Shown here: in pieces, positions 14,459-14,914 of the stretch
How the letters are laid out: each line of letters starts with the position of its first letter
Position numbering within the stretch: the stretch's first letter is position 1
Assembly: GCA_035764385.1 (NCBI GenBank)
Contig: DASTZI010000230.1
Location: forward strand, 1-14,914
Source: Gp6-AA40 sp035764385
GTDB taxonomy: Bacteria > Acidobacteriota > Vicinamibacteria > Vicinamibacterales > UBA2999
Direction: 5' to 3'
Length of the DNA: 14,914 nucleotides
Position numbers and translations under genes: made by a program
The notes under the pieces: model-generated
Seen by the model: only the letters and a program-made list of their open reading frames with translations
Databases searched by the model: none
What the model was told of the DNA's origin: nothing

Positions 14459-14914
14459 ATGTTTCGGTGCGCGACGGTGCTCGTGTGTCTCGCGACGACG
14501 CTGCTGATGTGGCCGGGGTCGGCCAAGGCGCAGTACTTTGGCCGCAACAAGGTCCAGAACGCACGTCTCGAATTCCGTACGCTCCGCACCGAGCACTTCG
14601 ACATCTATTACTACCCTGACGAGGAAAACGTCACCCGCCAGGCCGCGCGTATGGCGGAGCGCTGGTACGCCCGCTACTCGGAGCTGCTGGATCACACGTT
14701 CACTCGCCGCCAGCCGATCGTCCTGTACGCAAGTCATCCGGAATTTGCTCAGACCAACGTGAGCCCGGGGACGATCAGCGAAGGCACCGGTGGGTTCACC
14801 GAACGGGTACGTTCGCGCATCGTGATGCCCTTCGCGCCCGGTCTCGGTGAGACCGACCACGTGCTGGGCCACGAGCTTGCTCACGCGTTCCAGATCGACA
14901 TCTCGAAACAGGCG
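14459..14914 (+). CDS. Secreted HELAH zinc-metallopeptidase-like protein (3' part outside window)
   Basis: The frame is open to the window end: 152 residues are visible and there is no stop. ATG 14459 (MFRCATVLVC) gives a signal peptide with cleavage near SAKAQ (21-25); GTG 14453 is an in-frame alternative. AGGGG lies about 6 nt before the ATG. The mature start contains RTEHFDIYYYPDEE, which I associate with secreted gluzincin-like proteins that often carry a TolB-type beta-propeller further on. The zinc site HELAH is at residues 138-142, preceded by GETDHVLG; the third zinc ligand would lie beyond the edge. It probably is a periplasmic or surface peptidase or a relative acting on proteins. 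It begins 68 bp after the peptidase-barrel gene; TAAAGT at 14421-14426 is a poor -10 candidate, so its own promoter is uncertain. Confidence 0.8.
   Translation, partial: MFRCATVLVCLATTLLMWPGSAKAQYFGRNKVQNARLEFRTLRTEHFDIYYYPDEENVTRQAARMAERWYARYSELLDHTFTRRQPIVLYASHPEFAQTNVSPGTISEGTGGFTERVRSRIVMPFAPGLGETDHVLGHELAHAFQIDISKQA

Noticed and set aside
1..14914. CRISPR arrays, tRNA/rRNA genes, insertion sequences or prophage genes
   Set aside because: No regularly spaced direct repeats, cloverleaf-like segments, transposase or integrase motifs were seen on reading; a tRNA or covariance-model search was not possible here.

Overview
The window is a gene-dense, GC-rich bacterial chromosome segment with typical two-membrane features: signal peptides, a probable lipoprotein, outer-membrane barrel-like domains and periplasmic c-type cytochromes. 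The mix of genes (a DinB protein with an NYxxAxIxxG-type tail, paired KUP transporters, DUF4142, a PA2779/PA2778-like pair, secreted gluzincin peptidase) suits an Acidobacteriota-type soil bacterium, perhaps Vicinamibacteria. That placement is inference from gene style, not from a marker gene. I see no rRNA, tRNA, CRISPR array, transposase or phage gene. No gap without a gene exceeds 300 bases.

Region 1 (1-5979, all + strand, tightly packed). It holds the 3' end of a DinB-family gene, a secreted nucleotide pyrophosphatase/phosphodiesterase (NPP-type), a four-helix membrane protein, a secreted double helix-hairpin-helix (ComEA-like) protein, a monohaem cytochrome c fused to a barrel-like C-terminal domain, a pentahaem cytochrome c, and an MscL channel with a C-terminal zinc ribbon. 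From the membrane protein to the pentahaem cytochrome the genes overlap or are 8 bp apart. They look like one unit, possibly an electron-transfer module across the envelope with an unexplained HHH partner.

Region 2 (5984-9785, - strand). Two tandem, closely similar KUP/Trk-type K+ transporters are probably translationally coupled (3' end to 5' end within 1-2 bases). They converge on mscL with only 4 bp between stop codons. K+ uptake and emergency osmolyte release therefore sit side by side.

Region 3 (9786-11917). A DUF4142 probable lipoprotein is divergent from the kup pair. Its Shine-Dalgarno sequence lies in one arm of a perfect 10-bp inverted repeat. A SAM-dependent methyltransferase (- strand, distantly Rsm22-like) converges on it through a hairpin, and is itself divergent from a small P-loop polynucleotide-kinase-like protein.

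Region 4 (11973-14914, + strand). A PA2779-like small membrane-anchored protein is followed 3 bp later by a PA2778-like C39-fold cysteine peptidase with TPRs. Unlike the plain family this protein continues into what reads as a POTRA domain and an Omp85-like beta-barrel. A secreted HELAH zinc-peptidase-like gene is cut by the window edge. The peptidase-TPR-POTRA-barrel architecture is the most unusual thing in the window.
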